Assembly (NCBI GenBank): GCA_015345905.1
Contig: JADDTR010000002.1
Span: 248,001 to 312,000 of the forward strand
Direction of reading: 5' to 3'
Source: Aotearoamyces nothofagi
Taxonomy: Eukaryota; Ascomycota; Leotiomycetes; Leotiales; Tympanidaceae
Length of the DNA: 64,000 bases
The position numbers and the translations under genes were made by a program. Every line of letters starts with the position of its first letter. Position 1 is the first letter of the stretch. Shown piece after piece: positions 21,654 through 31,834 of the stretch. Below the pieces are notes generated by a model. It ran no database searches. It saw only the letters and a program-made list of their open reading frames with translations, and had not been told where the DNA came from.

Positions 21654-23348
21654 TCAGACCTCTTCGACGTGCGCGGCGCTTTCTTTGAGGAGCGAGAAGT
21701 CGGAGCCCTGGATGTTCTGGCGGAAGGCCTCCTCGTCGGCCTTGAGCTCCGCCATGACGGCCGCGTGGGCCTTGCGGGGCACGAGCCCGGCGGCGAACAG
21801 GCGATCCATCGCTTCCAGCGGCACGCCCCTGGTCTCGGGCAGGAGGAGGGAGACGAAGGCGACGGAGCAGAGCATCAGCGCGGCGAAGAAGAAGTAGACG
21901 CCGCAGCCCATGCTGGAGAACATCTGCGGCGTGAAGCGCGAGACGACGAAGTTCCACTGTTCGGGCCGCGTTAGCAGAGGGGGGGGGGGGGGGGGGCAGC
22001 GGGGGCACGGGCGAGCGGGGCTGCTTACAAGCCAGTTGGAGCCGGCGGCGAAGGCCTGGCCGAGCGTGCGCACGTCCTGCGGGAACATCTCGGAGTTGTA
22101 GACCCACGGGGTGCCGTTCCACGTCGGCGTGTAGAAGGCGGTCCAGAGGTAGAAGAAGACCAGGGCCGAGATGCCGGCGGGCGAGAGCTGGCCGCTGCCG
22201 CTCGGGTGGTTCACGGGGTCCGCGATGGCGATGTACGCGCCGACGTACCAGAGGCAGAGGGACCCGCCGACCGCGCCGACGAAGAGGAGCTTCCGGCGCC
22301 CGTACTTGTCGATGAGGAAGAACAGCCAGAGGAGCGTGAAGACCGTCTTCACGACGCCGAAGATGCCGGTGGAGAAGAGGGAGGATTTGGTGCCCTGGAG
22401 GCCGATGGATGCAAAGACCGTCGGGGAGTAGTAGTTGATGGCGTTGATGCCCGACGTGTTCTGCCAGAAGAAGAGCGAGCTGCCCAGGAAGAAGCGCCAC
22501 TGGACCTTCTTGTCGCCTCCCAGCGCCCGGAAGGGCTGCCAGAAGCCGAGCCCGACGGTGGAGCGCTGGTGCTCGAGGGCGGCATCGATGGCGGAGACTT
22601 CCTCCATCATGTAGATGTCGTCGGTCCCGAGGTTGCGGATCCAGCAGAGGTTCCGGAGCGCCAGTTCGCGGCGGCCCTTGCTCATCAGCCAGCGCGGGGA
22701 TTCCCTGACGAAGAACAGCCCGATGAACATCATGCCGGCCGGGATGAGCTGGACCGCGAAGGGGATGAGCCATTGCTCGCGGCTCGCCGGGAGCGTCTCG
22801 GAGACCCCATAGTTGATCCAGAAGCCGATCAGACCGCCGATCTGCCACCCGAGCTCGTAGAGGCCCACCAGCGCACCTCGGATAGCAGGAGGAGCAAGCT
22901 CGGAGATGTAGATAGGGGTCAGGTTCGACGCTCCGCCGACGCCGATCCCAGCGAGCACCCTGCCCCCGTAGATCAAGCCGAGACCGCGCTGGCCGTCCGC
23001 CCCCAGCATGAGGCCGGCGCCGAGGATGAAGATGGCGGAGAAGATCTGCAGGCCTCTCTTGCGCCCCAGGTAGTGGCCAGCAGCGTAGGCGCCAAAGGCA
23101 CCGAAGAAGGCGCCGGCCTGGTACAGAGACACTATGTTTGCAGAAATGGTGCTGTTCTTGGCGGCGCTGTTGTTGCCGAAGCCGAACTCTGCCTTGAACG
23201 AGGCCAGAGAGATGCTGGTCCCGATGAAAGCAGAGTCATAGCCGATCATGACGGCGCAAAAGGCTGCGGTGGCAGCACTGAAGCACACCCGCCAGTTGTA
23301 GACAGCCTTGGGCGTTGGCCGATCCTCCTCCAGGGCGAAGAGGCCCAT
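21654..23348 (-). CDS. qutD: Quinate permease (MFS sugar-porter family)
   Basis: Plasma-membrane importer of quinate. Exon 1 is 22029-23348, intron 21957-22028 (72 bp), exon 2 21654-21956; 540 aa with about 12 membrane segments. Sugar-porter marks: GRVLAGIGVGGASNLTPIY, RESPRWLMSKGR, IDKYGRRKLLFVGA, and PETRGVPLEAMD before the C-terminal tail. The start MGLFALEEDRPTPKAVYNWR is typical of QutD/Qa-Y. The intron carries a C18 homopolymer on the coding strand (21979-21996), is a multiple of three and has no stop, so retention would insert 24 Pro-rich residues between membrane segments. It shares a 1.65-kb divergent promoter with qutB. High confidence as quinate permease because of both sequence and cluster position. 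Confidence 0.95.
   Translation of the reverse strand: MGLFALEEDRPTPKAVYNWRVCFSAATAAFCAVMIGYDSAFIGTSISLASFKAEFGFGNNSAAKNSTISANIVSLYQAGAFFGAFGAYAAGHYLGRKRGLQIFSAIFILGAGLMLGADGQRGLGLIYGGRVLAGIGVGGASNLTPIYISELAPPAIRGALVGLYELGWQIGGLIGFWINYGVSETLPASREQWLIPFAVQLIPAGMMFIGLFFVRESPRWLMSKGRRELALRNLCWIRNLGTDDIYMMEEVSAIDAALEHQRSTVGLGFWQPFRALGGDKKVQWRFFLGSSLFFWQNTSGINAINYYSPTVFASIGLQGTKSSLFSTGIFGVVKTVFTLLWLFFLIDKYGRRKLLFVGAVGGSLCLWYVGAYIAIADPVNHPSGSGQLSPAGISALVFFYLWTAFYTPTWNGTPWVYNSEMFPQDVRTLGQAFAAGSNWLVSSPARPCPRCPPPPPPLLTRPEQWNFVVSRFTPQMFSSMGCGVYFFFAALMLCSVAFVSLLLPETRGVPLEAMDRLFAAGLVPRKAHAAVMAELKADEEAFRQNIQGSDFSLLKESAAHVEEV
21979..21996. repeat. G18/C18 homopolymer in the qutD intron
   Basis: Eighteen G on the plus strand, upstream of the intron branch site TGCTAAC. 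Prone to slippage and to sequencing error. Confidence 0.95.
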
Positions 23349-23710
23349 GTTGAGGATAGGCGTGGATCGGCTGTGAGGATATGTCTATCTGTCCTCTGGC
23401 AAGCAAGGTGAGAGAATCTCGAAAGATGCCTCCTTCCGAGGACTGATGTCAAATGGGACGAAGAGGAGAGGGGAGAAGGAAATGAGGATGGAGATGAGAA
23501 TGAGGATAGGGGTACGTACGGAGACGTGGGGAAAGGAAAGAGATTTCATCCGGGGTTAGTAGTCGTCTTTATAGAGCAGCAGCAGCAGCAGTAGAAGGAC
23601 GGCCAGAATACGCCAGAACATAAACCCGACGCTGTCGTCTACGTCGTCTCCCACCTGCATTGGGGTACAGAAGTCCCCAGCTTCCTCCAGACCGATCCAT
23701 GCCAGCAGGG

Positions 23711-23726
23711 ACCCCAGATCTGGGGT
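23711..23726. promoter_or_regulatory. Palindrome with two opposed CreA-type sites
   Basis: ACCCCAGATCTGGGGT is a perfect 16-bp palindrome containing CTGGGG in both orientations. CTGGGG fits the CreA consensus SYGGRG. Further single CTGGGG sites lie at 23904-23909 and 24014-24019. Carbon repression of qut genes is known in Aspergillus; binding here is inferred. Confidence 0.55.
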
Positions 23727-24149
23727 TGCTCGTTCGGCATCTCAGCAAATAGAACAGCTGCTTACAATTGCCGGAGCAGCGTGTTGTTCTCCACTGCCTA
23801 GCTACAGCAATAGTGTGTCCGGGGCGGGGCCGAAAGATGGAGAGAGAGAGAGAGAGAGACGGGATGCGGGATGCGGGATGCGGGATGGACGGGGACTCGA
23901 GATCTGGGGTGTTGGGAGAGATGCCAGAAGCAATCCCCGTCCCCGTCAGGATGGGCCGCGGGTGATGCGGGCAGGATAGGATAGGATAGGATACTGTAAC
24001 TGGCAGGCGGCCGCTGGGGATCTTATGCTGCATAGGGGGGGCTTACAGTAGCACTGGACTGTCCTGCGCAGCGGATCATATATTTGCCGGCCCTCCCGTC
24101 CCTCCCGGTCGCTGACAATCCGCCCAGCTGAACAGGGCCCGTTGTGCCC

Positions 24150-24165
24150 GGATAAACGATTACCA
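24150..24165. promoter_or_regulatory. Candidate QutA/QA-1F activator site
   Basis: GGATAAACGATTACCA matches 13 of 16 positions of the published QA-1F/QutA consensus GGRTAARYRYTTATCC. It lies between qutD and qutB, where an activator site is expected for both genes. Confidence 0.6.
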
Positions 24166-24474
24166 GATTCAATCCAGCGTCCACGAGGGGCGCGCCGGGT
24201 GGTCGGATGGATGTCGGAAGGGGCCCCGGAAGAGGCCCCGGAAGAGGACCCGGCTTCGCTACGGATCCCCGCTGAGCCCCGCTGGACTCCGCTGGACTCT
24301 ACTCCTACTCTCTACCGAACCCTGCTGCACTCTACTGTACATCGTCGTCGCCGTCGTCGATGAGGCCGACAGGAATGGCAAGCAGAGAAGCAATACGACC
24401 TGGCATATACATACCTGCTATACGAAGTATAAGTATCCGGCATTAGGCAGTCTTTTCTTGGCAATCGTTAACGT

Positions 24475-24482
24475 TGACGTCA
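24475..24482. promoter_or_regulatory. CRE core TGACGTCA
   Basis: A perfect ATF/CREB-type CRE inside the 14-bp palindrome CGTTGACGTCAACG, about 510 bp upstream of qutB. A GACGTC-repeat cluster follows 110 bp later. Confidence 0.5.
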
Positions 24483-24848
24483 ACGCTATACTCTCCTATA
24501 CTCCCCTATACTCCCCTATACTCCCCCATACCCCCGTACACTCCCCTACACTCTCTTGCACTCTCCTCAATCCTGAGAGACCGTTGACGTCGACGTCGAC
24601 GTCGGCGCGAATCATTGATTGAGTTGCGGGAACAGCACTACGATACCATACGTATGCACACGCCCTCGATTCTACTCGCAGGATTGCATGCACGATATCT
24701 TGCGACTGGCAGGCTATTCTCTGGGCGAGTTGTATTGCTTAGAGATAGGAGCTACCTGAGAGACCTTGGAGAGAGGCGGCAGAGTAGCTTCAATCCGACC
24801 TGAGTTTCGAGTTTGCCGGCTGGCCGAGGCGAGCCTCGAGTTTACTCG

Positions 24849-24849
24849 A

Positions 24850-24875
<26 letters not shown>
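24849..24875. repeat. (TA)n tract in the qutB leader region
   Basis: A perfect TA run about 120 bp before the qutB start codon; it may overlap the core promoter. Confidence 0.9.
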
Positions 24876-24880
<5 letters not shown>

Positions 24881-24995
24881 CAGCAGGGCTCCCTTTACCA
24901 GCTTCCATCTCCCGTCTTCCATCTTTTGTTCTCCATACATCCTCACGTCCGCATTCATTTCCACGTCCCCAGGCCTCATCTTCCTCGCCATCAAG

Positions 24996-25919
24996 ATGCC
25001 CTCCCCGCCCGCCATCGCCCACCTCGACGGCGTGGCCTATCTCTTCGGCTACCCCATCGCCCACTCCCTCTCCCCCCTCCTCCACGCCGAGGTCTACCGC
25101 TCCGTCTCCCTGAACTGGTCCTACCTACTCTGCGAGTCCCTCGACATGCCCTCCTTCCTACGCCTGCTCGCCGACCCCAGGTGCGTCGGCTCCGCCGTCA
25201 CCATGCCGCACAAGGTCGCCATAATCCCGCACCTGGACAAGCTCACGCCCGAGGGCCGCGCCATCGGCGCCGTCAACACCATCTTCTTCGAGACGTCGCC
25301 CGCCGGCCAGCGCCTACTCGTCGGCACGAACACGGACTGCATCGGCATCCGAGAGGCGCTGCGGCAGAACGTGCCGAAGGCTGAGTTCGACGGCTTCAGA
25401 GGCAGGCCGGCCCTGGTTGTCGGGGGCGGCGGGACCTGTCGCGCCGCCGTGTACGCGCTCGCGCGCTTCCTCGGCTGCTCGAGGATCTACATCGCCAACC
25501 GCGACCGCAGCGAGGTCGCCGCCGTGATGGGCGAGTGCGCGGCCCTCGGGCTCGGGCAGAGCCTGGTCCACGTCGCCGACGCCGCGCACGCCCGGTCCCT
25601 CGAGGCGCCCGGCGTCGTCGTGTCCGCGGTGCCGGACCTCGCGCCCCAGACGGAGGCCGAGCTCGAGGTGAGGAGCATCCTGGGCGCCGTGCTGGAGAGG
25701 GGCCGCGGCGCCGTGCTGGAGATGTGCTACCGCCCGACCGCGGACACGCAGATCGCGCTGCTGGCCAGGCAGGCCGGCTGGCAGGTTGTCGGGGGCGTCG
25801 AGGCCATGATCTGGCAAGGGCTGGAGCAGGATCGGGTCTGGACAGGACGTGAGCTCGCGGAGATGCCGGTGGAGAGGGTCAAAGAGGTCATTCGTGAGGC
25901 CTTGGCGAGAGAGCATTGA
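24996..25919 (+). CDS. qutB: Quinate/shikimate dehydrogenase
   Basis: Oxidises quinate to 3-dehydroquinate and shikimate to 3-dehydroshikimate, NAD-dependent in the fungal family. Single exon, 307 aa from the ATG at 24996, preceded by CATCAAG; the frame is open further up, but the upstream part is TA repeat and not conserved in character. Shikimate-dehydrogenase fold: substrate motif FGYPIAHSLSPLLHAEVY, catalytic Lys in AVTMPHKVA, GAVNTIFF, catalytic Asp in GTNTDCIGI, Rossmann loop VVGGGGTCRAAVYAL and IANRDRSE, and the C-terminal GGVEAMIWQGLEQ. It is convergent with qutG, 225 bp between stops. Distinguished from the shikimate dehydrogenase domain of AROM by its short stand-alone form and cluster context. 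Confidence 0.94.
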   Translation: MPSPPAIAHLDGVAYLFGYPIAHSLSPLLHAEVYRSVSLNWSYLLCESLDMPSFLRLLADPRCVGSAVTMPHKVAIIPHLDKLTPEGRAIGAVNTIFFETSPAGQRLLVGTNTDCIGIREALRQNVPKAEFDGFRGRPALVVGGGGTCRAAVYALARFLGCSRIYIANRDRSEVAAVMGECAALGLGQSLVHVADAAHARSLEAPGVVVSAVPDLAPQTEAELEVRSILGAVLERGRGAVLEMCYRPTADTQIALLARQAGWQVVGGVEAMIWQGLEQDRVWTGRELAEMPVERVKEVIREALAREH

Positions 25920-26144
25920 GCTAGATGCGCTAATCTATTATGACCTATCTGGGCGCTTTATATCTATTCTGTAGTATATAACTGAGATAGGGACGCATGG
26001 CGAAGGAGCCCGTTGTCTGAGATACTTAGAGCATTCAACGGTAGTAGTCTAGTAGTCTAGTAGAATAGAATATATAATATCATTATACATATGTATGTGT
26101 CCTCTATCAAAGACAATATATATATTCCTCTAATCTTTCAACCC

Positions 26145-27730
26145 CTATTCAGCTCCCGGCCGCGAATAATTCAAATTCCTCACCCGCTTCCACACCTCCC
26201 TCACGACTCGTTCCTGCGCCTGTCGACCCGTTCCCTTCTCATCATCCCCTGCCGGCCTAAATTTGCGACAACGTCAGCGGCCAATCACGGAAGAGAAGGG
26301 GAGGCCGCGCCCCTCGAAGCTCCTGGCGGGCCCTCTCGGGTAGGGACTTACCTGATCGCCAGATAAAGCCTCGAGCCTAACTTCACCTCTTCTATCGGCG
26401 CAGTATCTTCGTCGGGGAAGGGCGGGTTGGCGGTCGTTATCAGTCCGCCTGCTTCGCGGAGGATGCAGATTCCGGCTGCGACGTCCCTTTTGGGCGCGTT
26501 AGGGCAGAGTTCGCGGAGGAGGTCTAGGAGGCGGGTATAGGCTTACCATTCCCAACATCCACCTTCCCACCAGATATCGAATGCGCCTGTGGCGACGTAG
26601 GCGAGGTCTAGAGTAGCACTACCCATTTCCACGCTTATTAGCATCCAACTCCTCTTCAAATACAACCAGTCCAGTCCCGATGGAAAGGACTAGTGAGACA
26701 CCTATGGAGGGGGGATAGTCAAGAGAGAACCCACCTCCCCAAACTCCTAACTCCATGCACCATTCCTCCCCTCCCACTCCGACTCCCGATCTCCGCCGCC
26801 ATATTGACAAAACTCTCCACCTTGCGATGCAGAGCACTATCCGGCACGTCGCGGCGGTCCTTGCCCCATTCGCAGCTGAAGACGCAACCTTTGGGTGCAC
26901 TTTCTGGGAGGGGTGGGACGGGGTTGCGGACGAGGGGGAGTTGTTGGCGTGTTATTTCATACGAGATTGAGGGTGGTTTGGGAGTGGAGGTGGAAGACGA
27001 AAGAGATGAGGATAAAGGTGGAGAAGGACTCAATGAATCCATCCAAGCACCTTGCCCAGCGCAGGCGGAGTAAGTCACGTTTAGCACTGGGGCATAGATG
27101 ACGCCGACTACGGAAATTCCGTTGAGGCAGAAGGCTATGGAGACACAGAACATGGGGAAGAGGTGGGTATAGTTTACAGTCCCTAAATTTGTCAGTGCTT
27201 CAGATGTGATAGTTGAGAAGATCTTCTTACCATCTAGAGGGTCGACACACCATGTTGGAGCGTTGGTGATGAGGTACTCTTTCGAGGAGCCTTTGCTGTA
27301 CGTTTCTTCTCCGATGAACCTAGCGATATAGTCAGCACAAGCCCCAGCCCACACAGAACTAGAATCCTAGCAATGAAAGATTAGGTAGAAAAATAAAAGG
27401 TACCACTAACTCGTGGCTCGGATACTTCTTTGTAATCGCTTCCTTCACAAAGGCCTCGACATCTACGATAGTTCTGTCAGCACTCATCCTGCCTCGCACT
27501 CATCCTTCACCGTAGACGAGCGCACCTAGATCAGTCTGCGTAACAATATCTACCGCGTTCATTTTATCCTCCTGCCCCTGCCATCGCCCACTCTGCGCAC
27601 CACACCTCGCCTCGACGCCATCGAGGAGCATCTTGCCCGCCTGGTGGGCCAAATCCAGTGCGTAATCATAGATCTCTTTCAGCTCAGCAGCCGGCAAGCT
27701 GTACGTCTTTGTGCCTGCAGAAGGAGGCAT
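26145..27730 (-). CDS. qutG: Inositol-monophosphatase-like protein of the quinate cluster
   Basis: Member of the Mg-dependent inositol monophosphatase family found in fungal quinate clusters (QutG, Qa-X); its role in quinate use is not established. Seven exons (27526-27730, 27411-27462, 27231-27319, 26735-27182, 26547-26618, 26352-26486, 26145-26256), all in phase, 370 aa. Metal-site motifs: DIVTQTD near the start, FIGEETY (Glu), and WCVDPLDGTVNYTH (motif DPxDGT), with the second Asp motif in FDIWWEGGCWEWDVAAG. An insertion rich in Ser/Pro (SPSPPLSSSLSS) follows GQGAWMDS. Six introns make it the most interrupted gene of the cluster. Family is certain; the biochemical substrate is not. Confidence 0.92.
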
Positions 27731-28425
27731 TTTGGGGGATACAAGAAAGGACCATCCAGGCTCTATGGCTTATATTTATTAGATCAGAGACAATATGTAT
27801 GTCATTTCCGGCACTTACATCACGTAATTGGGAGCCTCGGCTACGCCCACTACCCCTGGGTGATAGATGAGTTGAAGGTGACAGGGTGACCAATTTCAGC
27901 ACCGAGGTGGCTATGAGCTCTTTAAACCATGAAGCTGGCTTTTCAGGCTATATACCCCCTGGAACTCAACAATAAACGTAGACTCGTGCATCACGTGAGA
28001 GGGGAGCTGGGGTTCTGGTATGATCGGGTGAGAGTTTTACCGCGAGAGGGGATGGCGGGGTAGTTCCGCGTTGAGCCAGCCTGGCCCGATGATAACCATA
28101 ACCAGGTACTGTATGTCGCTCGAATTGGAGTTTGAGGCAGCATGTATGTCAAATTGATTCTATTAAAACAAACGTCTCAAATTTAAGTTTAAGAGTAAGA
28201 AGTAGGGAGAGGCTTGGTCATGTTGAATATATGTTCAGGAGTCTGAATTTGTATACAATGCCAATTCCCCTCATATATAGGTTGGACGATTTCATTATAT
28301 ATATACCGCATAATCTAGCTACAAGTGCTCGACGAGATCTATTGTTTTAGACTTATGTACTTTATTTACATTGCTATATGAAATGCAGTGAATTTCTTAT
28401 ATGTATGTATAATAAGATACTTCGC
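27731..28425. other. qutG-qutA intergenic space, position where qutE would lie
   Basis: About 695 bp holding the qutG promoter and qutA 3' flank. In Aspergillus nidulans qutE lies between qutG and qutA. I looked on both strands for the type II dehydroquinase opening (NGPNLNLLG-like) and found no trace here. Confidence 0.6.
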
Positions 28426-31039
28426 TTAATTGCCGTTTTGATTTGGCATACTGTGATCCTCAGCTGAAGATAGCGCCTGTAAAATTTGAGATGCCTCAAC
28501 ATGTGGATTTGATAATCCCAGAAAGGCTTCGTTAAATGTTGGAACTCTGGGCTGTGGATTCGAGTTAGATATGAGCTGTTGAACGAGGCTGTTCGAATAC
28601 AGTGGGTCTGGCTCTCTGATAAAGGCGTAAAAATCTTGGTTCATGTTATCAGGATCGGTAAAACCGAGATTCAGAAGACTTTTGTCCCAATGATTTGTCC
28701 TGTGATGTTATTACTAGAGTTCAAACATTGATGGGTGGAGCTCACCATTCCATAGCATCGAGGGTGGCAAACTCGTTGAACATGGAATCGCCGTCAACAT
28801 CTGAACCAAGGGAACCAGCAAACTGTCGCCCAAACTGGTCCGTAGTTACTGAGGCCATAGAACTATCAAATGTGGAGCTTTGGGCCTGCCATGCCGGGGT
28901 ATTCTTGGGCGAGGAAGTCAGTGCAGTCGAGGGAGATACGCCGAATGACGAGTTGAACTGAACGCATGGATTCAGATTAGGGAGTCCATTATATACATAG
29001 CCAGCATTTCTTCGAGTTTCAACTCCTATTGTTGGATTCTTCGACGAAGATGAGACCGGCTTATAGGTTCCACTTGTATCATTTGAAATGGGATGGCTAT
29101 TTAGTTTCGGGGTATGTGGTGGATCGTAGGACCTCGTGTGGGTTATCTCAGGCATTAGGAAGTTGGCTGTAGGGTCTACAGCCTCTGGAAGTTGTTCGTC
29201 TTGATGATTGAGGAAGTCTTTAAAAGTCGGCCACACTTCAGCCATTACAGCCAGCAATTCGTGGATATCTTTCAACAACTCATGGTTCACACCCATTTCT
29301 CCAACATTGGATTGGTCTTGTGCAAGAGTGATGAAACAGTCAACTGTCGGCGAAACCACACAAAGACCATATTCTTCTTGTTGCTTCAAAAGTAATAGTG
29401 CAACCTCATTAGCTGCTTTCGATGCTTGATATGTTTTAGACCGATGATCCAAAACACCTATTGTAACAATATAGGCAAGTGTGAGGTGATATTGGTGGGG
29501 TAACAATGACCTTTCATTCTGATCCGTTGATTCTACCGCAAAGAGTTGAGAGCAAGAGTCCAGTCTACCGCGAATTGCCGCTCGGGAATCAACCGTAATC
29601 CCAAAAGAAGAATCGCAAATGATGTTGTTGAGAACCTCGAGTACTTGAACGAGGGAATTGAACGTGCTTAGACCTGCTAGAGGGCCACGTGGACCATTCT
29701 TACTGTTCCGCCGCACTGAGAGACAATCCACCCAAGGATCCCACTCATCCAATCCATCATCTTCCACTAGACCAATTCGGGTGGTATCCTGCTTTCTGAG
29801 TTGCGGTGTCCGCTTGAGCCTGGCAGCGACGAGAGTATCAAGAACAAAGCATCCCAGAAAAACATGCTTGCTTCTAGACTTGTCTGCGGTTTGTTTAGAT
29901 CTTGGCTCAGCAATTTCATCACCCAGACCTAAGCCGATAGCAACCCGAACAGCTTGGCCAATGAGGAGCCACGCCCGCTTCCACTGGCCCTGACCCATAT
30001 TCAAAAGTGTAAGCACAAGTAAAGCTTGTACGTGACCAAGTTCAAATGAGCCTTCTTCAGTAGGAATGAGCCTTCTCGCTCGTTTATATAGTGCTTCTGT
30101 ACTCCAGGCAGTATCGTCCAGATTTTCAGAGGACTGAGATCTGGTGATTGCCTTTTCCTGGTGATCTGCGTAAGCTAGGATCGCCCATAACGCCGCATGA
30201 TCTCCAGATCCTGGTACAGAGGAGAGAGCTGTGGGTCTAAGCGGATATTGGTATGAGGTCCGTAGCAGATTATATTTCTCGACGATTGGAAACCAACATT
30301 GGGTGTAGGAAAAATATACATCAAGTAAATGCCAAGCCCTCGCAGGAAGCTGCTTTTGCCCATCATGGGTTGCATCAGGACTTGGTAAAACACGAGAACC
30401 TTCCAAACTACCACTCAAGAGCCTGGTTGATGGTTCTTTACCTGGCGATTGTTCGCTATACCGGCCAGAATCAGGCCCAGACTGCGCATTTGTAACTTCC
30501 CCGATAATATCACTGATCCTGTTGAGGGAGCTTTCGCCTCGCTTTCTTTTCCCAGTCTTATCTTCTGCTGTGTCTAGTATAGGTAACAATCTATCAAGCT
30601 CCCGAGATATTCGGCTTTTTCGCCAGGTCTCAACCAACGTCTCTTCGGGACCTTGATCGTTCCAGATATTTGCCAACTTGCTATCAGTGCAATCTCCGTC
30701 TTCAATAATTTTCAAGATGGTATCCTCTATATCCGCTTCTTCCCGTATTGTCAATCCCCAGAGCTTTTCCAGTCCTCGTACATAACCTTCTGGAAGACCT
30801 CGCTTCTTCGTGCTTCGATCATAGGAACACAACTGCCCAAGCGCTGCACAAGGTGAGCATACTGGTTTTGCTCCATCGCATTTGTCCTTTCTACTCCGGC
30901 AGCGGTCGCAAGCTTGGGAAACTCGTTTTCGCGGAGTGTTTGAAGATGAAATAGAGTCTTTGGTAGTGGATCGTTTTGGCTCAGCGTTTATGTTGTCATG
31001 ACCTAGCACCTGCTTGTCGGGTCGCTCATCTTCGTTCAT
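28426..31039 (-). CDS. qutA: Quinate pathway activator, Zn2Cys6
   Basis: Transcription activator of the qut genes (QutA/Qa-1F family). Exon 1 28746-31039, a 46-bp intron 28700-28745, exon 2 28426-28699; 855 aa. The zinc cluster has Cys at 44, 47, 54, 61, 64 and 71 (ACDRCRSRKDKCDGAKPVC...) followed by the family-specific YDRSTKKRGLPEGYVRGLEK linker and dimer region. The middle carries the fungal-specific regulatory domain (WHLLDVYFSYTQCWFPIVEK, RAWLLIGQAVRVAIGLGLGD). The C-terminus is acidic and ends in DHSMPNQNGN. It is divergent from qutR, 795 bp apart, as expected for an activator/repressor pair that may be co-regulated. Confidence 0.95.
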
Positions 31040-31834
31040 ACTTAATTGCGGAGGTCTTCATCCTAGTTGGATAGGGGTTGCATTGCCCTGCTCTTTCACG
31101 CTCCTACTGTACATATGCTTGTCGGGTATCGTCAAGCGATTGTAAATTTCCAAGGCAGAGACGATGGCTATGGGCGTGCTGATGATGGCTTTTCAGCAGT
31201 CGTAGCGGTGGCATCAATATCTATCACGATATTTTGTTCCTGACGCTCATTGCATGGTCCTTTACAATGGTAATGCTGATAGGTCTTTCAATATCTTGCA
31301 ATAAAGTCAGTCTTTGTCGCGCTGAGACCAACTTACCCCGCGATTTCCCCACAACCGTTAGTTAGTACTGATTACTGATTGTGCCGGCTGAACATTTAGC
31401 CAGAGATGATCTGAGCCAAGCAACAGCCATATGACAATGCTCGACTGAGTCATCAGCCTTTCCTCCACACATATGTGTGGAGTATGGAGATAATGAATTC
31501 TTTATCTATCAAGCTCGCGGTTGATGATCGTCGCATTTCCGTTACAACGTCGAAGTAACTGGGCACGGTTGATCTGGTAGCTATGCCAAGGTGCGTATTG
31601 ATAGACCGATAGACCGAGGGCGATATACCCTCCAAACATCTGCTATGTTCACACTTGAAACCACTAACTTTCGTTAGACAGTGAAAGCCGTCTACCCCTA
31701 CGTTTCCTATACATCTAATCATCGTTGAATGACCAGATGAACTGTAGCGGCACGCCGTGAAGGTTGGATCCTAAGGACTTGAGACCGGAAGATAGCTGCT
31801 TGACCATAGAGCTAGGCATGTAAGACACGTATAA
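31040..31834. promoter_or_regulatory. Divergent qutA / qutR control region
   Basis: 795 bp between the two regulator genes, no coding frame seen. The clearest element is the 20-bp palindrome at 31463-31482. Just after it, GATAATGAATTCTTTATC (31489-31506) is another imperfect dyad, though it does not fit the QutA consensus spacing. Confidence 0.6.
31463..31482. promoter_or_regulatory. 20-bp perfect palindrome between qutA and qutR
   Basis: Half site CTCCACACAT followed directly by its complement ATGTGTGGAG. A perfect 20-bp dyad here is unlikely to be idle; it contains CCACAC/GTGTGG arms. The binder is unknown. Confidence 0.6.

Larger units (their letters stand above)
23349..24995. promoter_or_regulatory. 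Divergent qutD / qutB control region
   Basis: 1.65 kb between the two starts, with several separate candidate sites listed on their own. Also present: AGC run at 23578-23592, GA run at 23840-23860, GGGATGC repeats at about 23862-23885, about six CTCCCCTATA-type units at 24490-24560, GACGTC repeated at about 24585-24604, and (TA)n at 24849-24875 close to qutB. Confidence 0.7.

Noticed and set aside
22206-23411. Plus-strand frame of 401 codons opposite qutD
   Set aside because: Antisense shadow of the permease gene; Asp/Glu/Ala-rich text with no motif.
31489-31506. GATAATGAATTCTTTATC as a QutA site
   Set aside because: The half-site spacing is wrong for GGRTAARYRYTTATCC and the outer GG/CC are missing.
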